A stretch of 58,323 nt of DNA, taken from NCBI GenBank assembly GCA_934359755.1, contig CAKRLV010000014.1:1-58323 (forward strand). The letters are read 5' to 3'. The notes below the pieces were generated by a model. It was not told where the DNA came from. It saw nothing but the letters and a program-made list of their open reading frames with translations, and did no database searches. This document shows, in pieces, positions 1 to 9,256 of this stretch. Source of the stretch: an uncultured Agathobacter sp. GTDB taxonomy: Bacteria > Bacillota > Clostridia > Lachnospirales > Lachnospiraceae. Both the position numbers and the translations under genes were made by a program. Each line of letters opens with the position of its first letter. Positions within the stretch are counted from its first letter, which is position 1.

Positions 1-40
1 TTCCAAGATTGTTTTTTAATTCCGTTGCTGTAATTGACAT
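1..40 (-). CDS. Phd/YefM-like antitoxin, N-terminus only (cut by window edge)
   Basis: Only the first 13 codons are present; they translate as MSITATELKNNLG. This matches the opening of many Phd/YefM (prevent-host-death) antitoxins, whose N-terminal strand and helix bind the operator and whose C-terminus neutralises a RelE- or Doc-type toxin. The ATG at 38-40 is preceded by an AAGGAAG ribosome binding site and by a strong promoter. The toxin gene would lie beyond the window edge. The family call rests on very few residues, so it is a reasonable guess rather than a proof. Confidence 0.6.
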   Translation of the reverse strand, partial: MSITATELKNNLG

Positions 41-67
41 AAGACCACTTCCTTTCTTCGTACTATT

Positions 68-96
68 ATTATACTCAATTCGTACGATTATATCAA
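68..96 (-). promoter_or_regulatory. Sigma-A promoter of the antitoxin gene with a palindrome in the spacer
   Basis: On the minus strand, TTGATA (91-96) and TATAAT (68-73) are separated by exactly 17 bases. The spacer holds the perfect 8-bp palindrome TCGTACGA (80-87). Phd/YefM antitoxins repress their own promoters through palindromes, so this is a plausible autoregulatory operator (inference). Confidence 0.7.
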
Positions 97-263
97 TGTT
101 TTCGGATGATTTAGACTTTCTCCACGCACTTTCTTGTTACTGTACAGACGCGCTGTCAAGCTATGCGCCCTAGCGTTAATTACTGAGTGGATTCACGCAC
201 ATATTACCAAAAGTGATTTTCGAATTGAATTTTAACCTAATAGTATTAGAGTCGCAAAACGCG

Positions 264-305
264 AAAAAGACCTCATAGAACGGTTTTATCGCTCTATGAG
301 GTCTT
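264..305 (-). terminator. Intrinsic terminator downstream of fba
   Basis: A perfect 13-bp stem (267-279 with 293-305) encloses a 13-base loop and is followed on the minus strand by a run of five T. It lies 85 bases after the fba stop codon and points in the fba direction. Between it and the antitoxin promoter (about 100-263) I see no gene. Confidence 0.85.
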
Positions 306-389
306 GTATTCTCATTATTTGCTGTTCCCAAACTAAAGCTTAGCCTCTGAGACTAAATATCCTTGCCTTGGGATAATGAAGATAAAATA

Positions 390-1256
390 CTAGTTAGCTT
401 TTCCAACTGATCCGAATAATTCCATCTTTTCTTTAACAGTTGCTCTGATTGCATCTGCTCCTGGAGCAAGTAACTTACGAGGATCGAATCCCTTTCCTTC
501 TAAGTCTTTTCCAGCCTCGATGTATTTACGTGTAGCATCTGCGAAAGATAACTGGCACTCTGTATTAACGTTGATCTTAGATACTCCAAGGTCGATAGCT
601 TTCTTAATCATATCCTCAGGAATACCTGTACCACCGTGAAGAACTAATGGCATAACACCTGTCTTCTGCTGAATAGCATCAAGTGTCTCAAAGCTAAGTC
701 CAGCCCAGTTCTCTGGGTATTTTCCGTGGATGTTTCCGATACCAGCTGCAAGCATGTCTACGCCAAGATCAGCTACCATCTTACACTCTGCTGGATCTGC
801 GCACTCACCAGCTCCGATTACTCCGTCTTCTTCTCCACCGATTGATCCAACTTCAGCTTCGATTGACATTCCCATACCATGAGCAACTGCTACTAACTCT
901 TTTGTCTTAGCAACGTTCTCATCGATTGGATAATGTGAACCATCAAACATGATAGATGTAAATCCAGCTTTGATACATTTGTAGCATCCTTCGTATGTTC
1001 CATGATCTAAGTGAAGTGCTACAGGAACAGTGATTCCAAGTTCCTCATCCATAGCCTTAACCATAGCTGCTACTGTCTTGAATCCTGTCATGTACTTTCC
1101 AGCACCCTCAGATACACCTAAAATAACCGGGCTGTTTAATTCCTGTGCTGTTAAAAGAACTGATTTTGTCCACTCTAAGTTGTTGATGTTGAACTGTCCT
1201 ACTGCATAGTGACCTTCTTTTGCTTTCTTAAGCATTTCTGTTGCAGATACTAACAT
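390..1256 (-). CDS. fba: Class II fructose-1,6-bisphosphate aldolase
   Basis: Zinc-dependent aldolase that cleaves fructose-1,6-bisphosphate to glyceraldehyde-3-phosphate and dihydroxyacetone phosphate in cytosolic glycolysis. The 288-residue protein has the class II landmarks in order: HLDHG (82-86, catalytic Asp84 and zinc His85), EAEVGSIGG (about 133-141), GNIHGKYP (zinc His178), HGGTGIP (zinc His207) and INVNTE near the C-terminus. A longer reading frame reaches 1289, but the ATG at 1254-1256 has AGGAGG seven bases upstream, so I start there. It appears to be a single-gene unit, ending at the terminator at 264-305. An aldolase of tagatose-bisphosphate is possible for this fold but the context does not suggest it. 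Confidence 0.93.
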   Translation of the reverse strand: MLVSATEMLKKAKEGHYAVGQFNINNLEWTKSVLLTAQELNSPVILGVSEGAGKYMTGFKTVAAMVKAMDEELGITVPVALHLDHGTYEGCYKCIKAGFTSIMFDGSHYPIDENVAKTKELVAVAHGMGMSIEAEVGSIGGEEDGVIGAGECADPAECKMVADLGVDMLAAGIGNIHGKYPENWAGLSFETLDAIQQKTGVMPLVLHGGTGIPEDMIKKAIDLGVSKINVNTECQLSFADATRKYIEAGKDLEGKGFDPRKLLAPGADAIRATVKEKMELFGSVGKAN

Positions 1257-1433
1257 TGTTTTTCCTCCTGTTCTCTGGCTTACCGCCATAAGTTAACTTG
1301 ATTATATTACATTTTGTTTAAAAAATAAAGTTAAAAATATAACAATCTTATCAGACTGTTACATAATATACATATTACTTATCACCAATTTATTCTGTTT
1401 TGCCACATGGTACAATATACCAGTTCTCATACT

Positions 1434-2318
1434 CTACACTACTATTTCAACATGCTGCTTTAAATTCTCGATAAGTACCTCATCGTGGTCTCCACCATAT
1501 TCGCCATCAAGTGTCCATGCAATTTTGTCCTTAGATGTAATCTTAAGTCTGCTTGTCTTGAATGAATCTATCATGTCTGTGTCATCGATAAAGTTGGTAA
1601 GGCTTGCAAGAATCTCGTTAAGCTCAATCGGATTCTTAGGTGTTCTGATAAGTGTAACCTCGAATTCACCATCATCAAGCATGACATCATCACCTGTCAT
1701 CCCCTTAAATCCACCTACAGAATGCGAATTAGTTATCATTCCGAAAATATAATTAGCATTGAACATTCCGCCATCATATTCGACCTGCATCGGCACGCTT
1801 GGAATGTCACCAAGCTGCTTTGCACCTTCAAGGATGTAAGCCGCATGCCCTAAAATATTCTTAAGATGCTGGTCCGTCTTATATGAGACAGCTGTAAAAA
1901 GACCAAATGCTGCAACATAGACAAATGTATCTCCATTAAATTCACCGACATCACACGGAAACAAATTATCTCCCACAGCTATCTCTGCAGCTTTTACCAT
2001 ATCCTTGGGAATCTTTAGTGAATTAGCGAAATCGTTGGTACTACCCGCTGGAATATAGCCAATCGGTATATTCTCACCACTTCTGTTTAGTCCAGTGACT
2101 ACCTCATCAAGAGTACCATCACCACCACTGCATATAATTCTGTCAAAATTCTTTGCTTCTGTCTCTATCTTGGTTATAGCATCTCCCTGAGATTGTGTTG
2201 TATAAATTGTAACCTCATATCCTGCTTTTACCATGATATCAACGATATCAACCAGACTATTTTTGATTAGTCCCTTGCCTGATCTAGGATTAAAAATAAA
2301 CAGTAATTTTTTGCTCAT
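1434..2318 (-). CDS. Diacylglycerol kinase family lipid kinase (YegS/DgkB-like)
   Basis: A 294-residue member of the DAGK catalytic-domain family, which phosphorylates lipid alcohols such as diacylglycerol at the inner membrane face. Visible motifs are FNPRSGKG near the N-terminus, the nucleotide-binding GGDGTLDEV (about residue 65) and PAGSTNDFA (about 90). A GTG at 2325-2327 is in frame, but the ATG at 2316-2318 has GAGGTAGGTG at the better distance, so I prefer it. It is the last gene of the minus-strand run, beginning just after the whiA stop. In Firmicutes DgkB recycles diacylglycerol from lipoteichoic acid synthesis; whether this copy does so is not shown by the sequence. Confidence 0.85.
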   Translation of the reverse strand: MSKKLLFIFNPRSGKGLIKNSLVDIVDIMVKAGYEVTIYTTQSQGDAITKIETEAKNFDRIICSGGDGTLDEVVTGLNRSGENIPIGYIPAGSTNDFANSLKIPKDMVKAAEIAVGDNLFPCDVGEFNGDTFVYVAAFGLFTAVSYKTDQHLKNILGHAAYILEGAKQLGDIPSVPMQVEYDGGMFNANYIFGMITNSHSVGGFKGMTGDDVMLDDGEFEVTLIRTPKNPIELNEILASLTNFIDDTDMIDSFKTSRLKITSKDKIAWTLDGEYGGDHDEVLIENLKQHVEIVV

Positions 2319-2327
2319 AATATACAC

Positions 2328-3191
2328 CTACCTCAAATCTTCTGCCATAGCTGACAGCTTTCTTAATCGATGATTTACCCCCGATTTGCCAACAGGAGGA
2401 TCTAAATATCCTCCAAGTTCCTTAAGCGTCGCCTCTGGATATTCCAATCTAAGAAAAGCCATCTCTCTTAAATTCTCTGGTAAATTATCAAGTCCCACAC
2501 AATCTCTTAAAAACTCAATATCTTCTACCTGCTTTACCGCCGCATTCACAGTCTTGTTTATGTTGGCAGTCTCACAGTTTACTTTTCGATTTATGGAATT
2601 GCGGACTTCTTTCAGGATTCTCACATTCTCAAGATTCATAAGTGCCACATAGGCTTCCATCACATTAAGCATATCAACAATCTGGGAGCCTTCCTTCAGA
2701 TACACTACCTGATGCCCTTTCCTCTCGACTACCTTGGCATCGGTGTCAAAGCTTCTCATGACTTCCTGCACCTGTTTTGCCTGCTCAATAGTATGGCAGA
2801 CTATCTCAAAATGATACGATTTGTTAGGATCACTCATAGAACCGGCAGCAAGAAAAACACCTCGTATAAAAGCCCTCTTGCAGCATGTATTCTGTAACAT
2901 AAGATTGTTCGTAGTAGCCCCTTCAAGTTCTGTCCACTTAAAAGTCTCCATTATATGCCTGGTATCTTCCACGCTTATTGACTTTGAAATATCCAAATCA
3001 AACACTCGTCTCATAAGTATTGCATACTTTTCAATCAGAATCGGATTCTCAGCCCTGAAAAACAGAGTACCAGAAGCTGGATCAATCTGTCCCTCCAGTT
3101 CTATCATTCCCGCAAGTTCCGCCATCTGACAATGCCTGCTTTTGCTATACTGCCTGCCTAATTCTTCTTTGATATCACTCGAAAATGACAT
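2328..3191 (-). CDS. whiA: WhiA family DNA-binding protein
   Basis: WhiA (DUF199) joins an N-terminal domain related to LAGLIDADG homing endonucleases, without nuclease activity, to a C-terminal helix-turn-helix. It is linked to sporulation in Streptomyces and to division and chromosome segregation in Bacillus. The 287-residue protein opens with SFSSDIKEELGRQ and ends with the helix-turn-helix segment PPVGKSGVNHRLRKL, both typical. It directly follows rapZ with one base between them, a conserved Firmicute arrangement, except that the yvcK/glmR gene usually found between them is missing here. Confidence 0.93.
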   Translation of the reverse strand: MSFSSDIKEELGRQYSKSRHCQMAELAGMIELEGQIDPASGTLFFRAENPILIEKYAILMRRVFDLDISKSISVEDTRHIMETFKWTELEGATTNNLMLQNTCCKRAFIRGVFLAAGSMSDPNKSYHFEIVCHTIEQAKQVQEVMRSFDTDAKVVERKGHQVVYLKEGSQIVDMLNVMEAYVALMNLENVRILKEVRNSINRKVNCETANINKTVNAAVKQVEDIEFLRDCVGLDNLPENLREMAFLRLEYPEATLKELGGYLDPPVGKSGVNHRLRKLSAMAEDLR

Positions 3192-3192
3192 A

Positions 3193-4068
3193 TTATTTTC
3201 CTCTTAATGCATCCTTTTCTATATCCCTGTGATTGATTTTCAGACCGAATTCACCTTTGCCCTGAAGCCGCTTGTAGAGTTCATTCGCCAATGTCACCGA
3301 TCTGTGCTTTCCTCCTGTACATCCAATAGAAATAACAAGCTGGTTCTTTCCTTCTGATATATAATTAGGAATGAGAAACTCTATCATATCATCAAGTTTC
3401 TCGATAAACTGCTTTGCTTCATCAAACTGCATGACATAATCCTGAATTTCTTTATCATTACCAGTCTTCGCCCGAAGTCCTTCAACATAATACGGATTTG
3501 GTAGAAATCTCACATCCATTACTATATCCGAATCCGATGGAATTCCATATTTGAAACCAAACGACAAAATAGTAACAAAAAGGTTCTTATAGTTCTGATT
3601 GTCTATAAATATCTTCTCGAGTTCAATCTTAAGCTCTCTAGTGAGAAGCTGGCTTGTATCTATTATGTAATCTGCCTTCTTCTTGATTGATTCTACCTTT
3701 TTACGTTCAAGAACAATACCTGTATTTATCCTCTGTTCTTTAGCGAGCGGATGATTACGCCTGGTCTCCTTATATCTCTTAATAAGTACCTCATCCTCAG
3801 CATCAAGAAAAAGAATCTCATAATCAAAATTCTTCTTCTCTAACAATTCAAGCGTACTATCGATATTATCAAATCCATCTCCGCTTCGCACGTCAATCCC
3901 AACTGCGACTTTTTCAATTTCTTTATCTAAACAGGTCGTAAGGTCTGCAAGTTTATCCAACAATGGAATCGGCAGATTATCAATACAATAAAATCCCATA
4001 TCCTCCATCATCTTCATCGCTGTACTTCTACCTGCACCGGACATTCCCGTTACAATCACAAACTTCAA
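3193..4068 (-). CDS. rapZ: RapZ family RNase adapter / nucleotide-binding protein (YvcJ)
   Basis: P-loop protein of the RapZ/YvcJ family: in enterobacteria RapZ guides RNase E to the small RNA GlmZ; in Firmicutes YvcJ hydrolyses nucleotides, with a role in competence and morphology. The 291-residue protein has Walker A GMSGAGRS at 8-15, a DNLP motif after it and the C-terminal signature CTGGKHRSV. The start codon is TTG (4066-4068), with GGAG contributed by the last codons of murB one base upstream, suggesting translational coupling. Position between murB and whiA is typical. Confidence 0.92.
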   Translation of the reverse strand: MKFVIVTGMSGAGRSTAMKMMEDMGFYCIDNLPIPLLDKLADLTTCLDKEIEKVAVGIDVRSGDGFDNIDSTLELLEKKNFDYEILFLDAEDEVLIKRYKETRRNHPLAKEQRINTGIVLERKKVESIKKKADYIIDTSQLLTRELKIELEKIFIDNQNYKNLFVTILSFGFKYGIPSDSDIVMDVRFLPNPYYVEGLRAKTGNDKEIQDYVMQFDEAKQFIEKLDDMIEFLIPNYISEGKNQLVISIGCTGGKHRSVTLANELYKRLQGKGEFGLKINHRDIEKDALRGK

Positions 4069-4069
4069 A

Positions 4070-4972
4070 TTAGAATTCTCCTATCATCTTTACCTCAGGC
4101 TCAAGTTCTACTCCTGATAGCTTGAATACTTTTGATTTAACATCTTCTATAAGCTGTAACACATCAGCTGCTGTCGCACCGCCCTTGTTCACCACAAAGC
4201 CGCAATGCTTCTCTGATACACATGCACCACCTACAGTATAACCTCTAAGTCCTGCATCCTGTATAAGCTTTCCTGCAAAATATCCCTCAGGACGCTTGAA
4301 CGTGCTTCCTGCACTCGGATACTCAAGCGGCTGTTTCTCTATTCTCTTATCGCGAAGTTCAGCCATAGCGTTCCTTATCTCTTCTGACCTGCCTGGAGAA
4401 AGTTCAAAAACAGCTTTTACAACAATATATCCATTCTCTGGTATACAGCTGTGCCTGTATGACAAATCAAGTTCATCTCTGGTTAGAGTCTTAACGTCTC
4501 CAGATGCCGTCACAACATCCGCAGATATTATTATATCTTTTATTTCGCCGCCATAAGCCCCAGCATTCATAACAACAGCTCCGCCTACGCTTCCTGGTAT
4601 CCCGGATGCAAATTCCATACCGCTTAGACCTGCATCTGCAGCTGCATTGGCTGCTTTTGAGAGCATAGTTCCTGCACCTGCAGTCATCGTATTTTTCTCT
4701 ATCTCTATACTTTCTGCTGCTCTCCCTATCTCTACAACAAGACCTCTTATTCCCTTATCACCGACCAGAAGATTGCTTCCGTTGCCAATAACAGTTACAG
4801 GAATATTACATTCCTTCGCAATATCTAAAACAACTGGTAATTGAGTTAAAGAAGGGGTGGCAAAAAAATCCGCCACTCCCCCTATTTTAAATGTTGTATG
4901 TCTGCTCATTGGTTCGTCAGATAGAATTTTCATCTCTGGTAACGCTTCTAATACTTTTTCATAAAAATTCAT
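4070..4972 (-). CDS. murB: UDP-N-acetylenolpyruvoylglucosamine reductase MurB
   Basis: Flavoenzyme that uses NADPH to reduce UDP-GlcNAc-enolpyruvate to UDP-MurNAc, the second committed step of peptidoglycan precursor synthesis. The 300-residue length and pattern fit the short (type II) class. FAD-binding motifs GNGSNLLV and GIPGSVGGAVVMNAGAYGG are visible, then SYRHS, the catalytic-serine segment PSAGSTFKRP and the final LEPEVKMIGEF that carries the second acid residue. It follows the M18 aminopeptidase with a one-base gap and its end supplies the ribosome binding site for rapZ. Confidence 0.95.
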   Translation of the reverse strand: MNFYEKVLEALPEMKILSDEPMSRHTTFKIGGVADFFATPSLTQLPVVLDIAKECNIPVTVIGNGSNLLVGDKGIRGLVVEIGRAAESIEIEKNTMTAGAGTMLSKAANAAADAGLSGMEFASGIPGSVGGAVVMNAGAYGGEIKDIIISADVVTASGDVKTLTRDELDLSYRHSCIPENGYIVVKAVFELSPGRSEEIRNAMAELRDKRIEKQPLEYPSAGSTFKRPEGYFAGKLIQDAGLRGYTVGGACVSEKHCGFVVNKGGATAADVLQLIEDVKSKVFKLSGVELEPEVKMIGEF

Positions 4973-4973
4973 A

Positions 4974-6377
4974 TTATGCTTCCTTCAAAAATGCTATATA
5001 GCCTCTTAATGCTTCATACAAATCAACCTTGCTGATAATCTCCCATGGTGCATGCATATTAAGTACTGGGACTCCGCTGTCTATTACGTTCATGTCGTAA
5101 TTAGCAAGAATATACGCAATTGTTCCACCACCGCCCTGGTCAACTTTGCCAAGTTCTGCTGTCTGCCATGATACATCACTTCCGTCCATAATTCTGCGCA
5201 GCTTTGCTACATACTCTGCATTAGCGTCATTAGAACCACTCTTACCACGGGAACCTGTATATTTATTAAATACAAGACCCTTTCCAAAATATGCAGAATT
5301 CTTTGATTCCATAACTGATGGGTAATTAGGATCCATAGCTGCAGATACATCAGAAGAAAGTACTTTGGAATTCTTAAGCGCACGTCTTACTGCAAGTTCA
5401 CTGTATTTACCAGTCATGTTCATCACTTCTGCAACACAATTCTCAAAGAAACGTGACTGCATACCTGTTGCACCGACGCTTCCGATTTCCTCTTTGTCAA
5501 CAAGAAGACAGACACTTGTATACTCTGGCACATCAATCTCAAGCATTGCCTTATAAGATGGATAAGCACATACTCTGTCATCATGTCCATATCCCATTAT
5601 CATACTTCTGTCAAGTCCATAATCTCTTGCCTCTCCAGCCGGAACCACCTCGATTTCTGCTGAATAGAAATCATCTTCATCTATTCCATATTCTTTTTCA
5701 AGGATAGTAAGGATATTAGCCTTAACTTTCTCCTTGACATCATCATCTTCGCTATCCATAGGAATTGAGCCTATAAGAATATCAAGATTCTCGCCCTCGA
5801 TTACCTTTGCTCCCTTTTTGTCCATCTGGTCTGCTGAAAGATGGATAAGAAGATCACTCACACCTACAACAGGATCACCTGGCTTATCGCCAAGATTGAT
5901 TTCTACTTTAGTTCCATCCTTCTTGCAGATCACACCGTGAAGTGCAAGTGGAAGTGTCACCCACTGGTACTTCTTAATTCCGCCATAGTAATGTGTATCA
6001 AGCATTGCGAAATTAGTCTTGGCAGCACCATCTTCGTACAGTGGAACCTGTTTTAAATCCATACGTGGTGAATCAATATGAGCACCTAAAATGTTCATTC
6101 CCTGCTCAATATCCTTTTGTCCTACGATAAAAAGAGCAAGTCCTTTTCCATAATTATTTGCAACGATTCTGTCTCCAGCTTTCAAACTTTTGTTGGATGC
6201 AATAAGCTCATCCATATCCAAAAAGCCATTTGCTTTTGCGTCTGCGTAGATAAAACTGGTGCATTCACGCTCGGTCTTGCAATCAGAGATAAACTTACGA
6301 TATCCCTCTGCAAAATTAAATACCTCGTCTCTTTTTTGTCCTTCTGGGTATTTTGTCCATGCGCTGTTTTCTTTCAT
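4974..6377 (-). CDS. M18 family aminopeptidase
   Basis: Cytosolic dizinc metallopeptidase related to aspartyl aminopeptidase, removing N-terminal residues from peptides. At 467 residues it matches the bacterial ApeA-like branch. Metal-ligand and catalytic motifs seen are GAHIDSPR, DTHYYGGIKKYQW, the acidic DKEEIGSVG, GYGHDDRVC and NMHAPWEI near the C-terminus. The ATG is preceded by GGAGG that overlaps the end of hprK, so it is cotranscribed with hprK and murB. Substrate preference cannot be read from the sequence. Confidence 0.9.
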   Translation of the reverse strand: MKENSAWTKYPEGQKRDEVFNFAEGYRKFISDCKTERECTSFIYADAKANGFLDMDELIASNKSLKAGDRIVANNYGKGLALFIVGQKDIEQGMNILGAHIDSPRMDLKQVPLYEDGAAKTNFAMLDTHYYGGIKKYQWVTLPLALHGVICKKDGTKVEINLGDKPGDPVVGVSDLLIHLSADQMDKKGAKVIEGENLDILIGSIPMDSEDDDVKEKVKANILTILEKEYGIDEDDFYSAEIEVVPAGEARDYGLDRSMIMGYGHDDRVCAYPSYKAMLEIDVPEYTSVCLLVDKEEIGSVGATGMQSRFFENCVAEVMNMTGKYSELAVRRALKNSKVLSSDVSAAMDPNYPSVMESKNSAYFGKGLVFNKYTGSRGKSGSNDANAEYVAKLRRIMDGSDVSWQTAELGKVDQGGGGTIAYILANYDMNVIDSGVPVLNMHAPWEIISKVDLYEALRGYIAFLKEA

Positions 6378-6378
6378 G

Positions 6379-7323
6379 TTAATCCTCCGAATTACTCTTT
6401 GCTAAATTTGCCTGTACTCTTCGGTACAGCTCCTGGGCTGCATTGTAGCCCATTTTCTTTTGTCTATGGTTAACTGCGGCTGTCTCGCAGATAACTGCAA
6501 GGTTACGTCCTGGACGGATAGGCAGTGAATGGCATACTACCTTGTTGCCTAAATACTCTGTATATTCCTCTTCCAGTCCAAGTCTGTCATAATCTGCTTC
6601 TTTCTTCCAGTCTTCAAGCTTAATAACCAGATCAATCTGCTGTTTTTCTTTAACACACTCAACACCATAAAGTGTCTTTACATCAATAATACCAATGCCC
6701 CTAAGCTCGATAAAATGACGTGTAATATCTGGTGATGTTCCCATAAGTGTATGCTCGTTAATCTTGCGGATTTCAACTACATCATCAGTTACCAGACGAT
6801 GTCCTCTTCTGATAAGCTCGAGCGCTGCCTCACTCTTACCAATTCCACTGTCACCTGTAATCATAAGTCCCTCACCATATACGTCTACAAGTACTCCGTG
6901 TACTGTAATGCAAGGTGCAAGCTGCTCGCCTAATGCATAAATCAACTCTGCTGTAAATTCAGATGTAGAACGTCCCGTTCCAAGCAGTGGAACACCATGT
7001 GCCTCCGCTGCTTCAAGAAACGCCTGATCTGGAAGAAGATTCCTGCAAAAGATAACACATGGTATATCAAAACTTAAGAATTTGTCATAATTCTCTCTTC
7101 GCTTTTCCTCTGAAAGTCCCTGTGTATATGCATACTCAACATTACCAATTATCTGAACCCTCGACTGTTCAAAGTGATTAAAATATCCGGTCAACTGTAA
7201 CGCCGGCCTGTTTACATCACTGCATGAAATCTTACGACTCTTCAAATTTATATCATTAAAACTCTTAAGGTCCAAAAGATCTACAATCTTCGCAACACTA
7301 ACTGACATTTTATCTTTATCCAT
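6379..7323 (-). CDS. hprK: HPr kinase/phosphorylase
   Basis: Bifunctional enzyme that phosphorylates and dephosphorylates HPr on Ser46, setting carbon catabolite repression in Firmicutes. The 314-residue protein has the usual two-domain build: an N-terminal MurF-like domain and a C-terminal kinase domain with Walker A GDSGIGKSE (157-165) and the HprK signature ELRGIGIIDVKTLYG. The ATG at 7321-7323 has GGAGGG seven bases upstream; an upstream in-frame TTG overlaps that site and is rejected. A possible substrate, the HPr-like protein at 29455-29709, keeps Ser46; a canonical HPr is expected elsewhere in the genome. Confidence 0.95.
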   Translation of the reverse strand: MDKDKMSVSVAKIVDLLDLKSFNDINLKSRKISCSDVNRPALQLTGYFNHFEQSRVQIIGNVEYAYTQGLSEEKRRENYDKFLSFDIPCVIFCRNLLPDQAFLEAAEAHGVPLLGTGRSTSEFTAELIYALGEQLAPCITVHGVLVDVYGEGLMITGDSGIGKSEAALELIRRGHRLVTDDVVEIRKINEHTLMGTSPDITRHFIELRGIGIIDVKTLYGVECVKEKQQIDLVIKLEDWKKEADYDRLGLEEEYTEYLGNKVVCHSLPIRPGRNLAVICETAAVNHRQKKMGYNAAQELYRRVQANLAKSNSED

Positions 7324-7373
7324 TGGTACGCCCTCCAATATAATTATATAATCTCATCTCTTTCAACTCATGA

Positions 7374-9254
7374 TTATACCATGTTTTCCTTGTGAAAAAA
7401 AGCATAAACTGCTTCTGCCGACTGCTGATTCATTGATTCCGTCATAGCTAAATCCTCAGCCGATGCATTCTTTATATTCTCAAGCGACTGATATCGTCTC
7501 ATGAGTGCTTTTCTTCTTGTCGGTCCAATGCCTTCAATATCATCAAGCACTGATTTAACCTGAGTCTTAGAACGAAGTGACCTATGATATTCTATCGCAA
7601 ATCTATGTGCCTCATCCTGTATTCTTGTTATGAGTTTAAAGCCTTCACCATGCCGGTCTATCGGTATTTCCTCGTTGTTAAAATACAGACCTCTTGTCCT
7701 GTGAAAATCATCTTTTACCATGCCACATACAGGAATATCCAGTCCCAGCTCAGAAAGCACCTGTTGGCAGACGTTTACCTGACCTTTTCCACCATCCATC
7801 ATGATAATGTCAGGAAAGCGGTTAAAACTTCCAACTTCGTCTGGAAGATTCCTGTCCTGTATCTCTTCCATTTCCTGCATTCCATGTGTAAACCTTCTGG
7901 TCAACACTTCATACATTGAACCATAATCATCCGGGCCTGATACTGTTCTTAGCTTGAACTTCCTGTAGTCGCTGCGCTTAGGTTTTCCCTTTTCATATAC
8001 TATCATTGAACCGACTGTCTCAAAACCATTTATATTAGATATATCAAACGCTTCCATTCGATTCAGGTTTCTGATTCCAAGAAGTCCCTCTATCTCCTTA
8101 ACAGCACCGATTGTTCTTCCTTCTTCTCTCTTTATCCGTTCCTTATCCTGCGCCAGAACAAGCTTTGCATTCTTCTCTGCGAGTTCAACAAGCTTCTCCT
8201 TCATTCCTCTTTGCGGCACTTTGATTGAGACTTTTCTTCCTTTTTTTCCAGACAGCCATTCTTCTAACACCTCAATCTCATCTATAGAGGTCTGCAGCAT
8301 AATCTCCTTTGGAATGAATGGCGTTCCTGAATAAAACTGCTTGATAAAGGTACTAAGGACATTCCCCATAGCCTCATCTGTTCCAACTCTTACATGAAAA
8401 TGATCTCGTCCAATCAGCTTTCCATTTCTTACAAAGAAAACCTGTACAACCGCATCTGTATCATCATTTGCAAGTGCGATGATGTCCTTATCTTCGCCAT
8501 CTGTGTGCGTAATCTTCTGCTTCTGTGCAATCTGCTTTACATCTTCAAGCAAATCTCTGTACTCTATCGCTTTTTCAAATTCCATAGCCTCTGACGCCTG
8601 TTCCATCTTCGTCTGTAAGTCCTTCATAACAGGCTTATAGTTGCCATTTAAAAATTCAAGTACACCATCTATCTGTTTTTTATATTCCTCTTTGCTTACA
8701 TATCCCTGACATGGTCCGCTGCACTGATGGATATGGTAGTTAAGGCATGGTCTGTCAAGTCCTATATCACGCGGCAGCTTTCTATTACATGTACGGATTT
8801 TGTATATTTTATTTATCAGATCTATCGTACTTTTTACAGCGGCGGCTGATGTGTATGGTCCAAAATATCTCGACTTATCCTTTTTCATCTCTCTTGAAAA
8901 AAGTACTCTGGGATAGTCTTCCCCAACAGTCACCCTTATATACGGATATGTCTTGTCATCACGAAGCATCGTGTTATATTTAGGCGTATGTTCCTTTATC
9001 AGATTACATTCCAGAACAAGTGCTTCCAGTTCGGAATCTGTAATAATATATTCAAAATGGTCTATATGCTCAACCATCTGCTTTTTCTTAATTCCCTCAT
9101 CATGACTCGGTCTGAAATACTGATGCACGCGCTTTGTGAGACTCTTCGCCTTGCCTATATATATAATTGTATCTGAAATATCGCGCATAATATAAACTCC
9201 CGGTTGATCCGGGAGTTTTTTAAGTTCATCTTTTATATTGAAATTGCCTGCCAT
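7374..9254 (-). CDS. uvrC: Excinuclease ABC subunit C
   Basis: Nuclease of the UvrABC nucleotide-excision repair system, making both incisions around a lesion marked by UvrB. The 626-residue protein has all expected parts in order: GIY-YIG domain at the N-terminus (PGVYIMRD then YIGKAKSL), the cysteine cluster around residues 155-185, a UVR motif (about 200-235), the RNase H-like C-terminal nuclease (DISNINGFETVGSM, MMDGGKGQ) and a helix-hairpin-helix end (IEGIGPTRRKALM). It follows ftsH with a two-base gap and precedes hprK by 50 bases. Confidence 0.96.
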   Translation of the reverse strand: MAGNFNIKDELKKLPDQPGVYIMRDISDTIIYIGKAKSLTKRVHQYFRPSHDEGIKKKQMVEHIDHFEYIITDSELEALVLECNLIKEHTPKYNTMLRDDKTYPYIRVTVGEDYPRVLFSREMKKDKSRYFGPYTSAAAVKSTIDLINKIYKIRTCNRKLPRDIGLDRPCLNYHIHQCSGPCQGYVSKEEYKKQIDGVLEFLNGNYKPVMKDLQTKMEQASEAMEFEKAIEYRDLLEDVKQIAQKQKITHTDGEDKDIIALANDDTDAVVQVFFVRNGKLIGRDHFHVRVGTDEAMGNVLSTFIKQFYSGTPFIPKEIMLQTSIDEIEVLEEWLSGKKGRKVSIKVPQRGMKEKLVELAEKNAKLVLAQDKERIKREEGRTIGAVKEIEGLLGIRNLNRMEAFDISNINGFETVGSMIVYEKGKPKRSDYRKFKLRTVSGPDDYGSMYEVLTRRFTHGMQEMEEIQDRNLPDEVGSFNRFPDIIMMDGGKGQVNVCQQVLSELGLDIPVCGMVKDDFHRTRGLYFNNEEIPIDRHGEGFKLITRIQDEAHRFAIEYHRSLRSKTQVKSVLDDIEGIGPTRRKALMRRYQSLENIKNASAEDLAMTESMNQQSAEAVYAFFHKENMV

Positions 9255-9256
9255 TA

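Noticed and set aside
1290..1433. Terminator or strong promoter between the lipid kinase and fba
   Set aside because: A TATAAT-like box is present but the -35 region is poor, and no stem with a T run was found; fba may have a weak promoter here.
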